From Rariglobus sp. (lineage in GTDB: Bacteria > Verrucomicrobiota > Verrucomicrobiia > Opitutales > Opitutaceae), in contig JAQSWS010000002.1 in assembly GCA_029266495.1 (NCBI GenBank), forward strand, positions 1-64,000: 64,000 bases of DNA. Direction: 5' to 3'. Of this stretch, positions 52,574 to 61,753 are shown piece after piece (within the stretch, counting starts at the first letter, position 1; the number at the start of each line of letters is the position of its first letter). The notes below the pieces were generated by a model. The model was not told where the DNA came from and did no database searches. It saw only the letters and a list, made by a program, of their open reading frames with translations. A program made the translations under genes and the position numbers.

Positions 52574-52603
52574 CCGTCCGGCCTTCACCCTTTGGCCGGA
52601 CGG
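52574..52603 (+). terminator. terminator-like hairpin after the LacI-type gene
   Basis: A 10-bp perfect stem (CCGTCCGGCC / GGCCGGACGG) with a ten-base loop, 34 bases after the stop. The arms can extend through CATC/GATG-type flanks. There is no long T-run. Confidence 0.6.
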
Positions 52604-53055
52604 ATGGGAAACACCCGGAATCCTCGTTTCCGTGTGCCGGCCAGTCCGCAAGTGGCGCAACGCCCCACCCACCTAAGTGCTGTAGTTGCTATGTTCTTCT
52701 GAATCCTCACCACATTCAGAACTAAAAAATAGTTAAGTGTTAAACATAACATGCTTATTAAAAAATAGATATATAACGCAATCTATTGCACGACGAGCGC
52801 ATTGTTTCCCGACGGGCGAAGTATAGCTTTCAGTTAAAGAAACCCCCTCCGCGTCCCGATAATCACCAAGGAATACTCCAGTCTCAACGACACACCTTTC
52901 GGTTCCTTAATCACGTTTTGCCCAAGTCACAGTCCGTTTCGTTTTCGTTCCTCCGAAAACCTCACCGCCCGTTCGCTCCCCCTCCCCTCACCACACACCC
53001 CTGAATTCCGCCCGGTAAAAAGCCGCAGTTTTTCCAACCCCAACCGCCCTACGTA
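52604..53055. promoter_or_regulatory. AT-rich upstream region of the PEP-CTERM gene
   Basis: About 450 bases without a gene. The middle (52675-52790) is strikingly AT-rich with TTAAAAAATAGATATATAAC, consistent with a promoter, and holds a CTGAAT...ATTCAG pair. I cannot place the -35 and -10 boxes. The rest is C-rich 5' untranslated sequence. Confidence 0.4.
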
Positions 53056-54858
53056 ATGAACTCGATCCACGCCTCCCGCAGCTTCAAAGGCTTGCCCCTC
53101 GCCGTCCTCGCATTCGCCGCCACCTTGGCCATCGGACTCCCCTCGTCACAAGCCGCCACCCTCTTTTGGGACATTGATTCGGGAGCCTCCGGAGTCGGCG
53201 GCACCGGCGCATGGAACACCGGCAATCTCTTTTGGAACGACACCGCGACCGGCGCCGGTATCGTATCCGGATGGAACAATACCAACCGTGACACCGCCGA
53301 TTTCCGCGGCACCGCCGGAACGGTCACCGTGGGAAGCGGCATCTCTGCCGGCGCGGTGCTCTTCAACGCAGGTGGCTATACACTCTCCGGTGCAGACATC
53401 ACCCTCGGTCGCGCCTCCGGAACGGGCAACACCACCATCCTCAACTACGTTTCCGGAACAGGTGTAAACACAGTTTCGTCGAATCTCATCGTGGATGACG
53501 TCGGCACCGCGGGCACCGCAGCCAGCTACACGATCAACAACTCGGGGACGGGCTCGCTCACACTCGGCGGCAACCTCACCCTCAATTACTCCTCGGGCAC
53601 TCCCGCCGGCAACAAATCCATCATTTTCCAAACCGGCACCTCCAGCGCCAGCATCACCCTGAATGGCAACATTGCCCAAGGCGCGAACGGTGGAGCCGCC
53701 TCTCTCTGGGGCGTCACCATCGGCCAAGGCGGCAGTTCCCAATCGAATGCATTGGCCATCAATGGAACGTTTTATATCAACGGCAATAACACCTACGGAC
53801 GCGGCACCTCGATCAGCGGTGGCACCGTCATCGTTGGCCATAACAACGCCCTCGGCTCCGGCACGATCTCGATCGGCAGCTCCGGCGCCCGCGGCAACAT
53901 GAAGTTGCTGACTGACGGCGCGCTTACCATCGCCAATGCCGTCTCCACGTCCGGCGCCAGCACGGGACAGGTTTACGTCGGCGGCAACACCGCCCACGAA
54001 TCCACCTTCAGCGGCAACTTCAACCTGAACGGCTTCGGCACTGGCGGCAATCCTGGCACCATCAGCAATCCCAACCCGATCTTGACCGCCGCCGCAGGCG
54101 GAAAGGTTAACTTTACCGGTGTGCTGTCCGCATCTTCGTTGATCCCTCGCGGCATCATTAAGCAGGGTGCCGGCATCGTCTCCTTGGGCAGCGCGACAGG
54201 CAACACCTACAAAGGCCCCACGTTGGTCAGTGCGGGCACCTTGCTCCTCATGAACACCAGCGGCTCGGCCACCGGCGATGCCTCGCAACTCCTCGCCGGT
54301 TCCGTCGCCGTGACGATTGAAGCCAACGCAAAACTCGGCGGCACCGGCATCACCACCGGCTTGGTTGGCGCCTCGGCCGCAACCAGCGTGTTCACCCCCG
54401 GCAACATGACCAAGGAAGGCGTCAGCTCCATCGGCACCCTCAATCTCACCGGCGGTCTGACCGCCGCCAGCGGGGCCACGTTCAATTACGACGTCAACGG
54501 AGCCTCGGTTGACACCGTCAACTTCGGCAACGGCACCCTCAGCCTCGCCGGCACTGTCACCTTCGACTTCGCCAACCTGGGCACGGTCCAGACCGGCACC
54601 GCCTATAGCCTTTTCTCGGGCACCGGCGACTGGTCCCCCTCCATCGGAGCCAGCTTTGCATTCAACGGTCCCGCCGGCTACGTCCTCGATACGACCTACG
54701 GCGGTGGCAACGGATACGTCTTCGACACGATCAACCATTCCCTGACCGTGCAGTTCACCGCCATCCCCGAGCCCTCCACCTACGCCTTTTTCGCCGGCTC
54801 AGGCATGCTCCTCATCGCCTTCGTGCGTCGCAAAACGCGCGCCGGCATGAGCGCGTAA
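53056..54858 (+). CDS. PEP-CTERM autotransporter-type beta-repeat protein
   Basis: A 600-residue exported protein. A signal peptide (LAVLAFAATLAIGLPSSQAA) is followed by Gly/Thr/Ser-rich parallel beta repeats (WDIDSGASGVGGTGAWNTG; GGTVIVGHNNALGSGTISI, the typical autotransporter-associated repeat), and a C-terminal PEP-CTERM sorting signal: IPEPSTYAFF, a hydrophobic helix, then RRKTR. Such proteins are sorted by exosortase, which is not in the window. It is probably a surface or extracellular matrix protein. GC is slightly lower than in its neighbours. Confidence 0.9.
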   Translation: MNSIHASRSFKGLPLAVLAFAATLAIGLPSSQAATLFWDIDSGASGVGGTGAWNTGNLFWNDTATGAGIVSGWNNTNRDTADFRGTAGTVTVGSGISAGAVLFNAGGYTLSGADITLGRASGTGNTTILNYVSGTGVNTVSSNLIVDDVGTAGTAASYTINNSGTGSLTLGGNLTLNYSSGTPAGNKSIIFQTGTSSASITLNGNIAQGANGGAASLWGVTIGQGGSSQSNALAINGTFYINGNNTYGRGTSISGGTVIVGHNNALGSGTISIGSSGARGNMKLLTDGALTIANAVSTSGASTGQVYVGGNTAHESTFSGNFNLNGFGTGGNPGTISNPNPILTAAAGGKVNFTGVLSASSLIPRGIIKQGAGIVSLGSATGNTYKGPTLVSAGTLLLMNTSGSATGDASQLLAGSVAVTIEANAKLGGTGITTGLVGASAATSVFTPGNMTKEGVSSIGTLNLTGGLTAASGATFNYDVNGASVDTVNFGNGTLSLAGTVTFDFANLGTVQTGTAYSLFSGTGDWSPSIGASFAFNGPAGYVLDTTYGGGNGYVFDTINHSLTVQFTAIPEPSTYAFFAGSGMLLIAFVRRKTRAGMSA

Positions 54859-55002
54859 GCCCCTCCCGGAACACCCCGCCGTCCAACGTTTCTGCTCCGC
54901 CACCGCCCCTCCTCAAAGGCGGTGGTTCAGGTCACTGCCTTGGCCGTTCGCCGCGACTCCCGGCCGCCCCCCGACGCGCCGCTTTTCAACCCCGTCCGAG
55001 TC

Positions 55003-58000
55003 ATGAGCCCGCCCCAAGCCTTTCTTTCCCCATCGTCATTGGGCATTCCGCGCCGCAGGCGCGGCGGCTTTGCACTGCTCATCACCGTCACGCTGCTCGC
55101 TTTCCTTGTTCTTCTGCTCGTCTCCCTGGCAAGCCTCACGCGCGTCGAGACCCAGGTCGCCTCCAACAATCAAAGCCTCGCCCAAGCCCGCCAGCACGCG
55201 CTGATGGCGCTGAACCTCGCCCTCGGCCAGTTGCAAAAACACACCGGCCCCGACCAGCGCGTCACCGCCACCGCTGACCTCGCCTCCGCCTCGTCGGGTG
55301 AACGCCTCGCCGCCGGCTCCCCCGCGCGCAACACCGCCGCCGTCAACGGCACGGTCAACGGACTCCTCCCTGCCGGCGCCACCGCCTCGGTCCAGACCGG
55401 CACCCGCTGGTGGACCGGTGTCTGGGGCCGCTCCGGCACCACCTACGCCACCCCTGGCGGCTCGCCCTACGATCAAACCCCCAGCCCCGTCCTCCTCAAC
55501 TGGCTGGTAAGTGGCAACGAGGACCGCACCTTCACCACCGGAGCCGATGGCCTCGTCACCGCCTCCACGAGCGATGGCCGCATCGCTGCCAACACCCCTC
55601 CCTTCACCCCTGGAGCGCCCGTCAACTGGAGCGCCGCCGGCCTCGACACCGCGTCCCCGGCGACCTGGGCCGCCGGCCCCGCCTATGGCAATCTCGAAAT
55701 AAAGTCTTCCGGGCAGAAGGCCGCCCTCCTCGTCGGACCCAAAACCGCCGGCACCACTGCCAACGGCGGCGAAGCCGCGGTCGAGCGTTACGTCGTCGCT
55801 CCCATCAAAGACATCACAGTCCCGTCTTCCGCCGTGCCCGGCGCCGGCACCTCCGGCAACACCACGATCGGGCGCTACGCGTGGTGGATCGGCGACGAAG
55901 GTGTCAAAGCCTCCTACGGACTCGCTGATCCCCACGCTGGCAAAAACACTCCCGGCGGTTCCGATGCCGACGCCGCCGAGTCTCGCCTTCGCCTGATGAC
56001 GGCCTCCCGCTCTGGCGTTGAGCTTGTCCCCGGTTTCACCGCTTATCCCACCGCCAACGATCCTGACTCGGTCATTCGCTTGGAGCGCCTTCTGCAAATG
56101 CCCCAAGCCTCCCTGCTCGACACCACCCTCACGAGCGAAACGCAACGCAGTCACTTTCACGACTTCACGCCCAAATCCGTTGGCGTGCTCTCCAACACGC
56201 TTAGCGGCGGCCTGCGCAAAGACCTTACCCACTACTTTGAGATGTCTCAGTCCGGTTGGAACGCTTCCGACTTGTCCGGCACAAGCATCATTCCCGCCAC
56301 TCATTCCCCCAACTGGGGTGCCTCCGGCTACGCACCGAAGTGGGACTGGATCTATTCATTCTATAATATCAATCCCTCCGTTTCGTCGCCCTCGCTGGTC
56401 GTGCGCCCGGAAACCTCCACGCAGGTTGGAATTGCCCCGATCATCACCCAGTTCCGAATGATTGCATTCACCGACCTCGCGATGATTGCGCCTGGAACCG
56501 ACGTGCAGCGTATTCCGGCCGGTCGTTCCTACCAACTCCCCATTCGCAGCAATGTCGCCTTTGTATTGGCAAATCCCTACAACGTCACGCTCACCGCACC
56601 CGCCAATACCTACGAGTTTGTTCTCAAGAACACCTACACAAGCAGCAACCCTCCGATCCCCGACGCCCCCAACAAGACGCCCGGCGGCCTCGTCATCGGC
56701 GCTTCTCCGCTGAGCCACGGTTACGACGAAAGCTACGGCAGTCTCGTGCTGATGCGCGCGCCCAATGACAACGTGACCAAAAGCATGCTCGATACGGTCC
56801 GCTACACGGTGCCGGCATTCAGCATCCCTCCCGGCGGAACCTGCGTGCTGTCGGTCAAAGGCAATACCCAGGTCGCGGGCGGAATCTTGCAGCCGGCCGT
56901 CGGAGCCGAAGACCCCGTCGAACTTGAGATCAACAACCTCGGAAACCCGATCGTGGCCAAGAGCCGTTATTTCACCGCGAAAAACACCCTCGATTTCACC
57001 ACGCCCGGCCTGCCTCCCCCCGCCACCAACCAGCCGCGAACCATCGCGTTGATGTATATTCATGACCAGGTTTTCACCACGATCACACTTCGGGAAAAAA
57101 ACAACGGTCCCATTCTCCAGCAACTCGTCGATTGCGGCTTTAGCAAAACCGGCGAAACCACCGGTGTCGAAGGCGAGATCATCGGCAACTTTCACATCAA
57201 GTTCATGCCGCCCGCACGCCGCGACATGAACTCCGCTTCGCCGGCCGTGGTATTCCAGTATGCGCTGTTCGCCCAGGCCCGCCCCTACATCGACCTCAAC
57301 CTGCGGTCCGCCACGGTTGATCACACCGCGATGGATACACCCGGCAAACTATGGACCCCCACATCCTACTCCGGCGGTGTTTCTCGCGGTGGCGTCCAGC
57401 CGGTCGCCGGTGGCTTCACCGAGAATCTAACCCCGGCAACTTGGGCGGAAAATTTCGGCCCGGAAACCCGTAGTCCGGTTGCCGCCCAAGGTATATTTTT
57501 TGATTTTCCCCGTCGCGCAACCGGGCAGCCGCCCATCCTGTCCATCGGCCAATTACAACATGCGAGCCTCACGGCTGATGATTGGCACCCGGGCACGACC
57601 ATTAATTATCAGCCCGCCTACGCTGTCGGAAATTCATACTCGTATCCTTTTGTCACCCGCGGCCAATCCGTGCAAAACCGCACCAGGGGGTGGTATAAGG
57701 CCCCTACGAGTAGCATCCGCTATTTCGACATGGCCTACCTGTTGAACACGGCCCTGTGGGATGGGTTCTTTTTTTCAGGCGTTCCTCAGTCGGGCGCGGC
57801 GTTCGAGCCCCTCAATCCCCGTTACGCACTCCACAACGCCACCGCCCCGAACCAAGTGCGCGTCCCCTATTCGTCCGCTCATCTGGTTTCCGGGGGCGCC
57901 TTCAATATCAACTCCACATCCCGCGATGCCTGGGTCGCCTTGCTTGGCGGACTCAACTCCCTTCGCGTCAACAACGACTCCGTCGCCGACGGCGTGCCCT

Positions 58001-58890
58001 TTCCCCGCACCCTCTGGCAACCCACCTCGAATACCTCGACCGCAAACGCAGGCGTATCAAGTTACAAACCATCGGGCACCGGCGATGATTCCTATAGCGG
58101 CTATCGCAGACTCTCATCCGCTGAAATCAATGTTTTGGCGACGGAGATTGTGAAACGCGTCCGTGCTCGCGGCCCCTTCGTCTCCCTCTCGCATTTTATC
58201 AACCGGTCTCTGGTCGCCGCCAGCAGCGCATTTAATTCCTCGATCAATGACGCCGATACCTCCGACAATCTGGCCGCATCCCCCGTCCCCATGGGTCGCG
58301 GCCTCGCCGGCCCGCTGCAGGCGGCCATCGACTCAACTGCGGCCGGCATCAATACCTTTCAAACGGTGAGTTCGGACGTGGTCACCGCCGATGGCGCCGG
58401 TGCCTACGGTGATCGCCTGCTCTTCGCCGGCGAGATGTTAAGCACCCAGGCGCAGCGGCCTTTTACCACGGGAGAACCCGGCTACAATGCGCAGCCTGCC
58501 TACTTTGCGGATAAGCTGGTGGATCTTCCCAATCTGGACCCCGTCTATGGCAATGCCGCCCCGCCCGGTCCTCAGGGACGCACGTCCACCGGCATACCCG
58601 GATGGCTTCTTCAGGGCGACGTGCTTCAAGCCATCGGCCCGGCGCTTTCAGCCCGGTCGGATACATTCGTCATCCGCGCCTACGGAGAAGTCGTCAACCC
58701 GGTCGACTCCACGCAAACGCAAGCGCGCGCATGGTGCGAAGCTGTTGTTCAACGCGTGCCGGAATACATGCAAGCGGCCAGCGACGCTTCCGAAACGCTC
58801 CCCTCCGCCCTCACCTCACCCGATAACAAAGCCTTTGGGCGCGCCTACAAAGTCGTCTCCTTCCGATGGCTCTCCGCCGAAGATATTTGA
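55003..58890 (+). CDS. Verru_Chthon cassette protein A-like
   Basis: A 1295-residue exported protein that begins with a pseudopilin-like signal: RRRRGGFALLITVTLLAF, cleavage after the second Gly, Phe+1, then a hydrophobic helix ending LASLTRVETQVA. The rest is a long, Pro/Ser/Thr-rich extracellular part (WWIGDEGVKASYGL; HDFTPKSVGVLSN) of unknown fold. This is the hallmark of Verru_Chthon cassette protein A, a verrucomicrobial family usually accompanied by cassette proteins B, C and D, which are absent here. The start at 55003 precedes the pilin-like segment. Confidence 0.85.
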   Translation: MSPPQAFLSPSSLGIPRRRRGGFALLITVTLLAFLVLLLVSLASLTRVETQVASNNQSLAQARQHALMALNLALGQLQKHTGPDQRVTATADLASASSGERLAAGSPARNTAAVNGTVNGLLPAGATASVQTGTRWWTGVWGRSGTTYATPGGSPYDQTPSPVLLNWLVSGNEDRTFTTGADGLVTASTSDGRIAANTPPFTPGAPVNWSAAGLDTASPATWAAGPAYGNLEIKSSGQKAALLVGPKTAGTTANGGEAAVERYVVAPIKDITVPSSAVPGAGTSGNTTIGRYAWWIGDEGVKASYGLADPHAGKNTPGGSDADAAESRLRLMTASRSGVELVPGFTAYPTANDPDSVIRLERLLQMPQASLLDTTLTSETQRSHFHDFTPKSVGVLSNTLSGGLRKDLTHYFEMSQSGWNASDLSGTSIIPATHSPNWGASGYAPKWDWIYSFYNINPSVSSPSLVVRPETSTQVGIAPIITQFRMIAFTDLAMIAPGTDVQRIPAGRSYQLPIRSNVAFVLANPYNVTLTAPANTYEFVLKNTYTSSNPPIPDAPNKTPGGLVIGASPLSHGYDESYGSLVLMRAPNDNVTKSMLDTVRYTVPAFSIPPGGTCVLSVKGNTQVAGGILQPAVGAEDPVELEINNLGNPIVAKSRYFTAKNTLDFTTPGLPPPATNQPRTIALMYIHDQVFTTITLREKNNGPILQQLVDCGFSKTGETTGVEGEIIGNFHIKFMPPARRDMNSASPAVVFQYALFAQARPYIDLNLRSATVDHTAMDTPGKLWTPTSYSGGVSRGGVQPVAGGFTENLTPATWAENFGPETRSPVAAQGIFFDFPRRATGQPPILSIGQLQHASLTADDWHPGTTINYQPAYAVGNSYSYPFVTRGQSVQNRTRGWYKAPTSSIRYFDMAYLLNTALWDGFFFSGVPQSGAAFEPLNPRYALHNATAPNQVRVPYSSAHLVSGGAFNINSTSRDAWVALLGGLNSLRVNNDSVADGVPFPRTLWQPTSNTSTANAGVSSYKPSGTGDDSYSGYRRLSSAEINVLATEIVKRVRARGPFVSLSHFINRSLVAASSAFNSSINDADTSDNLAASPVPMGRGLAGPLQAAIDSTAAGINTFQTVSSDVVTADGAGAYGDRLLFAGEMLSTQAQRPFTTGEPGYNAQPAYFADKLVDLPNLDPVYGNAAPPGPQGRTSTGIPGWLLQGDVLQAIGPALSARSDTFVIRAYGEVVNPVDSTQTQARAWCEAVVQRVPEYMQAASDASETLPSALTSPDNKAFGRAYKVVSFRWLSAEDI

Positions 58891-58897
58891 TGATTCT

Positions 58898-59602
58898 ATG
58901 AACTGCTTCATTCGCCACTTCATTCTGCCCATTGCTCTTCTGGGCACTCTGCATGCGCAGACTCCCGACTCCGTTTTGCCCGAGGAAGAGCAGGTCTCGC
59001 TTCAATTCCGCCTGATGGCCTGGCTCGGCGACGTGCCCGCTCTGAATTACGGCCGTCATCAAAAAATCGAGCTGACTGAAACCGCCACCGTTTCCGAAAT
59101 ACAAACCTACTCGGGTCCGATCACCCTCAAGTTTACGACTGCGGTGGAGAAACCGGATCCGCGCAAGCCGGCACCCGTAGTCGCGTCGGTTCTTCTCCCC
59201 AAGGACTCAAAGCGGGTCACCCTCCTCACCGTCCCGGCGGGCCGCGCACGGTATGCGATGTATGTAATTCCCGAGGATCCGGCAGGTCTGCCTGCCAAGC
59301 ACACGCGCATTCACAATCTCACCACGGATCGTCTCTTGGTCGCCCTTGGCACCAACGGACCCATCGAACTGGCCCCCGCGACATCCGTCATCGCCACCGC
59401 AGAAGGGGCCGCGCTGGTGATTCGTGTAGCTCGAAAAACGAACGGACAGTGGCGCGAGCTTTTCAACAATGTAGTGGAAATGAGCGATACGGGCGGCCCC
59501 AATATCATGCTGATTCACGGCCAGCAAGGCGCCGGCTTGGGCATGTTTGCTGTTCCTCTGTGGCCGGCCACCAAACCAGAGACCAGCGCTGCCACCCCAT
59601 GA
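58898..59602 (+). CDS. exported hypothetical protein beside Verru_Chthon A
   Basis: A 234-residue protein with a signal peptide (FILPIALLGTLHAQ). The mature part is beta-rich (EEQVSLQFRLMAWLGDVPALNYG; VVASVLLPKDSKRVTLLTVPAG). No family recognised. It lies only seven bases after the cassette protein A stop, so the two are almost surely cotranscribed and may act together. Confidence 0.7.
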   Translation: MNCFIRHFILPIALLGTLHAQTPDSVLPEEEQVSLQFRLMAWLGDVPALNYGRHQKIELTETATVSEIQTYSGPITLKFTTAVEKPDPRKPAPVVASVLLPKDSKRVTLLTVPAGRARYAMYVIPEDPAGLPAKHTRIHNLTTDRLLVALGTNGPIELAPATSVIATAEGAALVIRVARKTNGQWRELFNNVVEMSDTGGPNIMLIHGQQGAGLGMFAVPLWPATKPETSAATP

Positions 59603-59612
59603 TTCGTCCGGC

Positions 59613-59699
59613 ATGACCACCTACACTTCCGAAGAGCTCGCCGAGTTCGGCCAGCCCAAGCCCGGCCACTTCTGGCTCACCTACACCGACACACCCTGA
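59613..59699 (+). pseudogene. 28-codon gene remnant or mini-ORF
   Basis: An ATG-to-TGA frame whose product ([19 protein letters not shown] near its end) reads like the tail of a larger cytoplasmic or enzyme protein and not like a leader. It sits just before rhaM. Either a short peptide or a relic of a partner gene; no homology can be stated. Confidence 0.3.
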
Positions 59700-59722
59700 C
59701 CCCGGCGCCCGCCCACCCCGCC

Positions 59723-60037
59723 ATGATCCGCAAAGCCTTCGTGATGTCGGTGAACCCCGGCAGCGAACAAGAATACGAACGTCGCCACCGGCCGGTCTGG
59801 CCGGAGTTGGAAGCCGTGCTCAAGACACACGGCGTCCACAATTATTCCATCTTCCTCGATCCCCGCACCCACACGCTCTTCGCCTGCGCCGAGATCGAAA
59901 GCGAAGAACGCTGGGCCGCCATCGCCGCCACTCCCGAATGCCAAAGGTGGTGGCGTCACATGAGCGATCTCATGCCCTCCCATCCCGACCACCGCCCCAT
60001 CGCGCACGACCTGCACGAGGTCTTCCACCTCGACTGA
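59723..60037 (+). CDS. rhaM: L-rhamnose mutarotase
   Basis: A 104-residue RhaM, interconverting alpha- and beta-L-rhamnose. The family pattern is complete: [69 protein letters not shown] with the Trp pair, and HLD at the end, with the His and Tyr active-site residues. Its position among glycan-degrading genes implies use of rhamnose-containing polysaccharide. The CCCGCCATG context marks the start. Confidence 0.93.
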   Translation: MIRKAFVMSVNPGSEQEYERRHRPVWPELEAVLKTHGVHNYSIFLDPRTHTLFACAEIESEERWAAIAATPECQRWWRHMSDLMPSHPDHRPIAHDLHEVFHLD

Positions 60038-60210
60038 CTAAACACCCGCCGGAAGGGATTCCCTTCTCCAGCCGACCCCGCCGTTCTCCGGCGCCCCTTC
60101 TCCACCGCGACCCCGTCGCGATAGCCACTGCTTTGCCCAAATCCCACCGCCTTTCCGCTGCCCGCCAACCGCGCCGCACCTCAACCCGCGCCAAAGAAAT
60201 CCCCCAATGC

Positions 60211-61680
60211 ATGAAGGCACTGTTTCCCAGCCTCTTCCTCACTCTCTGCGCACAAGTCATCGCGCAGAACGCCGCCCCCGTGATCTATTTCTCCGACTGC
60301 CAGGCCGGCGCGGTCCCCGGAACGGTCGCGGGATCCAACCGCAACCCGGGCACGCAGGCGGCGCCGAAACAAAACCTGGCGGGCGTCGACTTTAACACCC
60401 TGCCCGCCGGCACCCGGCTTCTTTTCGCGCGCGGCGGCGCGTGGACCCACACCCTCCTGCGCATCGCGAACCCGAATGCCCGCGCCGACGCGCCGATCGT
60501 GTTCGACGCCTATGGCTCGGGCCCGCCGCCGCTCATCACGACACCCTCGGGTCACGCCTCGTTCGAGTTCGGTATCAACTTTTTTGATACGACTTCCCAC
60601 CAAGGCTACGTGTTCCGCAATCTCGCCCTCCGCGGACCCGGCGGCACCAACGAGTCGTGGGGCTTCTGGCTCAAGAACAACGTGAGCCACGTCACCGTGG
60701 AGAACGTCGACATCAGCGGCTACTACATAGCCGTCAATTGCCAGAGCGGCGGACTGAACCGCTTCGTCACCCTGCGGAACAACCACATCCACGACAACCG
60801 GGGCATGGGCATCCTCGGCCACATGAACGACTCCCTGATCGAGGGCAACCTGTTCACATCGCCGACCACCACCGGTTTTGTGCACCAGATCTACCTGAGC
60901 AACGGCCGGGGCAACACCGTGCGCCGAAACCGCCTCATCTACAAAACACTCTGCCCCGGCGGTCACATCACCGCTCACGGCCTCATCGACGGCCTGACCG
61001 TCGAGGACAACTTCATCCAGTGTCCCGATGCCACCGAGGGCTCCTGGGGCATCTCGCTGGAGCCCTACGGCGTCGATTCCGCCCAAGGCTTCTCCCGCTT
61101 GATCGTGCGTCGGAACTACCTCGAGAACGTCGGCAACACCGCCATCGTCGTCAGGGCGGCGCCGGGGGTCGTGGTGGAGGACAACATCACCCGGCTCACC
61201 ATCGACCGTTATCAGACGAGCGTGGCGATCGGAAATCCCGAGCGGCCGGCCCACCTCGACGGACCGGCCACGGTTCGCAACAACACTCACTACGGCCACA
61301 GCGGCGGCTTCGTCGTCCATCCGGCCGGCAGCACGGTCGGCGGCAACACCCGTCGCTCCGGTTCACCCGCCGCGCCGGTCACCCCCACCGGCCTCACCTC
61401 TTTCGGCGGCAACGGCCAGGTCCTCCTCGCCTGGACCCGGGTCGCCGACGCATCCAGCTACACGGTCAAGCGCGCCACCGTATCCGACGGACCCTACGCC
61501 ACGATCGCCACGGGCCTTTCCACTCCCACGTTCACCGATACCGCCCGGGTTAATGATACGACCTATCATTATGTTGTGAGCGCGGCCAACGCCTTCGCGA
61601 CCAGTCCCGCGTCCGCCCCGATCTCGGCCACCCCGCGGTCGACCCGAACCACTCCGTCGGAAGTGTCCACCACGCCCTGA
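60211..61680 (+). CDS. exported beta-helix protein with FN3 tail
   Basis: A 489-residue protein with a signal peptide (LFPSLFLTLCAQVIAQ). The N-terminal IYFSDCQAGAVPGTVAGSNRNPGT is like exported beta-helix proteins of lyase type; parallel repeats run to ~390 (NHIHDNRGMGILGHMNDSLIEGN; VVVEDNITRL). The last ~90 residues (TGLTSFGGNGQVLLAWTRVADASSY) form a fibronectin type III domain. It is probably a polysaccharide-binding or lyase protein. The start at 60211 is set by the signal peptide. Confidence 0.82.
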   Translation: MKALFPSLFLTLCAQVIAQNAAPVIYFSDCQAGAVPGTVAGSNRNPGTQAAPKQNLAGVDFNTLPAGTRLLFARGGAWTHTLLRIANPNARADAPIVFDAYGSGPPPLITTPSGHASFEFGINFFDTTSHQGYVFRNLALRGPGGTNESWGFWLKNNVSHVTVENVDISGYYIAVNCQSGGLNRFVTLRNNHIHDNRGMGILGHMNDSLIEGNLFTSPTTTGFVHQIYLSNGRGNTVRRNRLIYKTLCPGGHITAHGLIDGLTVEDNFIQCPDATEGSWGISLEPYGVDSAQGFSRLIVRRNYLENVGNTAIVVRAAPGVVVEDNITRLTIDRYQTSVAIGNPERPAHLDGPATVRNNTHYGHSGGFVVHPAGSTVGGNTRRSGSPAAPVTPTGLTSFGGNGQVLLAWTRVADASSYTVKRATVSDGPYATIATGLSTPTFTDTARVNDTTYHYVVSAANAFATSPASAPISATPRSTRTTPSEVSTTP

Positions 61681-61753
61681 CCCAACGCCCCGCCGTCCCC
61701 CTTTTCCGCTGCCCGCCGGCAACGGAATCAATGCACAGAACCCACCCCCCAAA

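Noticed and set aside
53146-54738. 530-codon antisense frame over the PEP-CTERM gene
   Set aside because: It is the Gly/Ala/Val-rich mirror frame of a high-GC coding strand, with no domain; the sense strand has a signal peptide and sorting motif.
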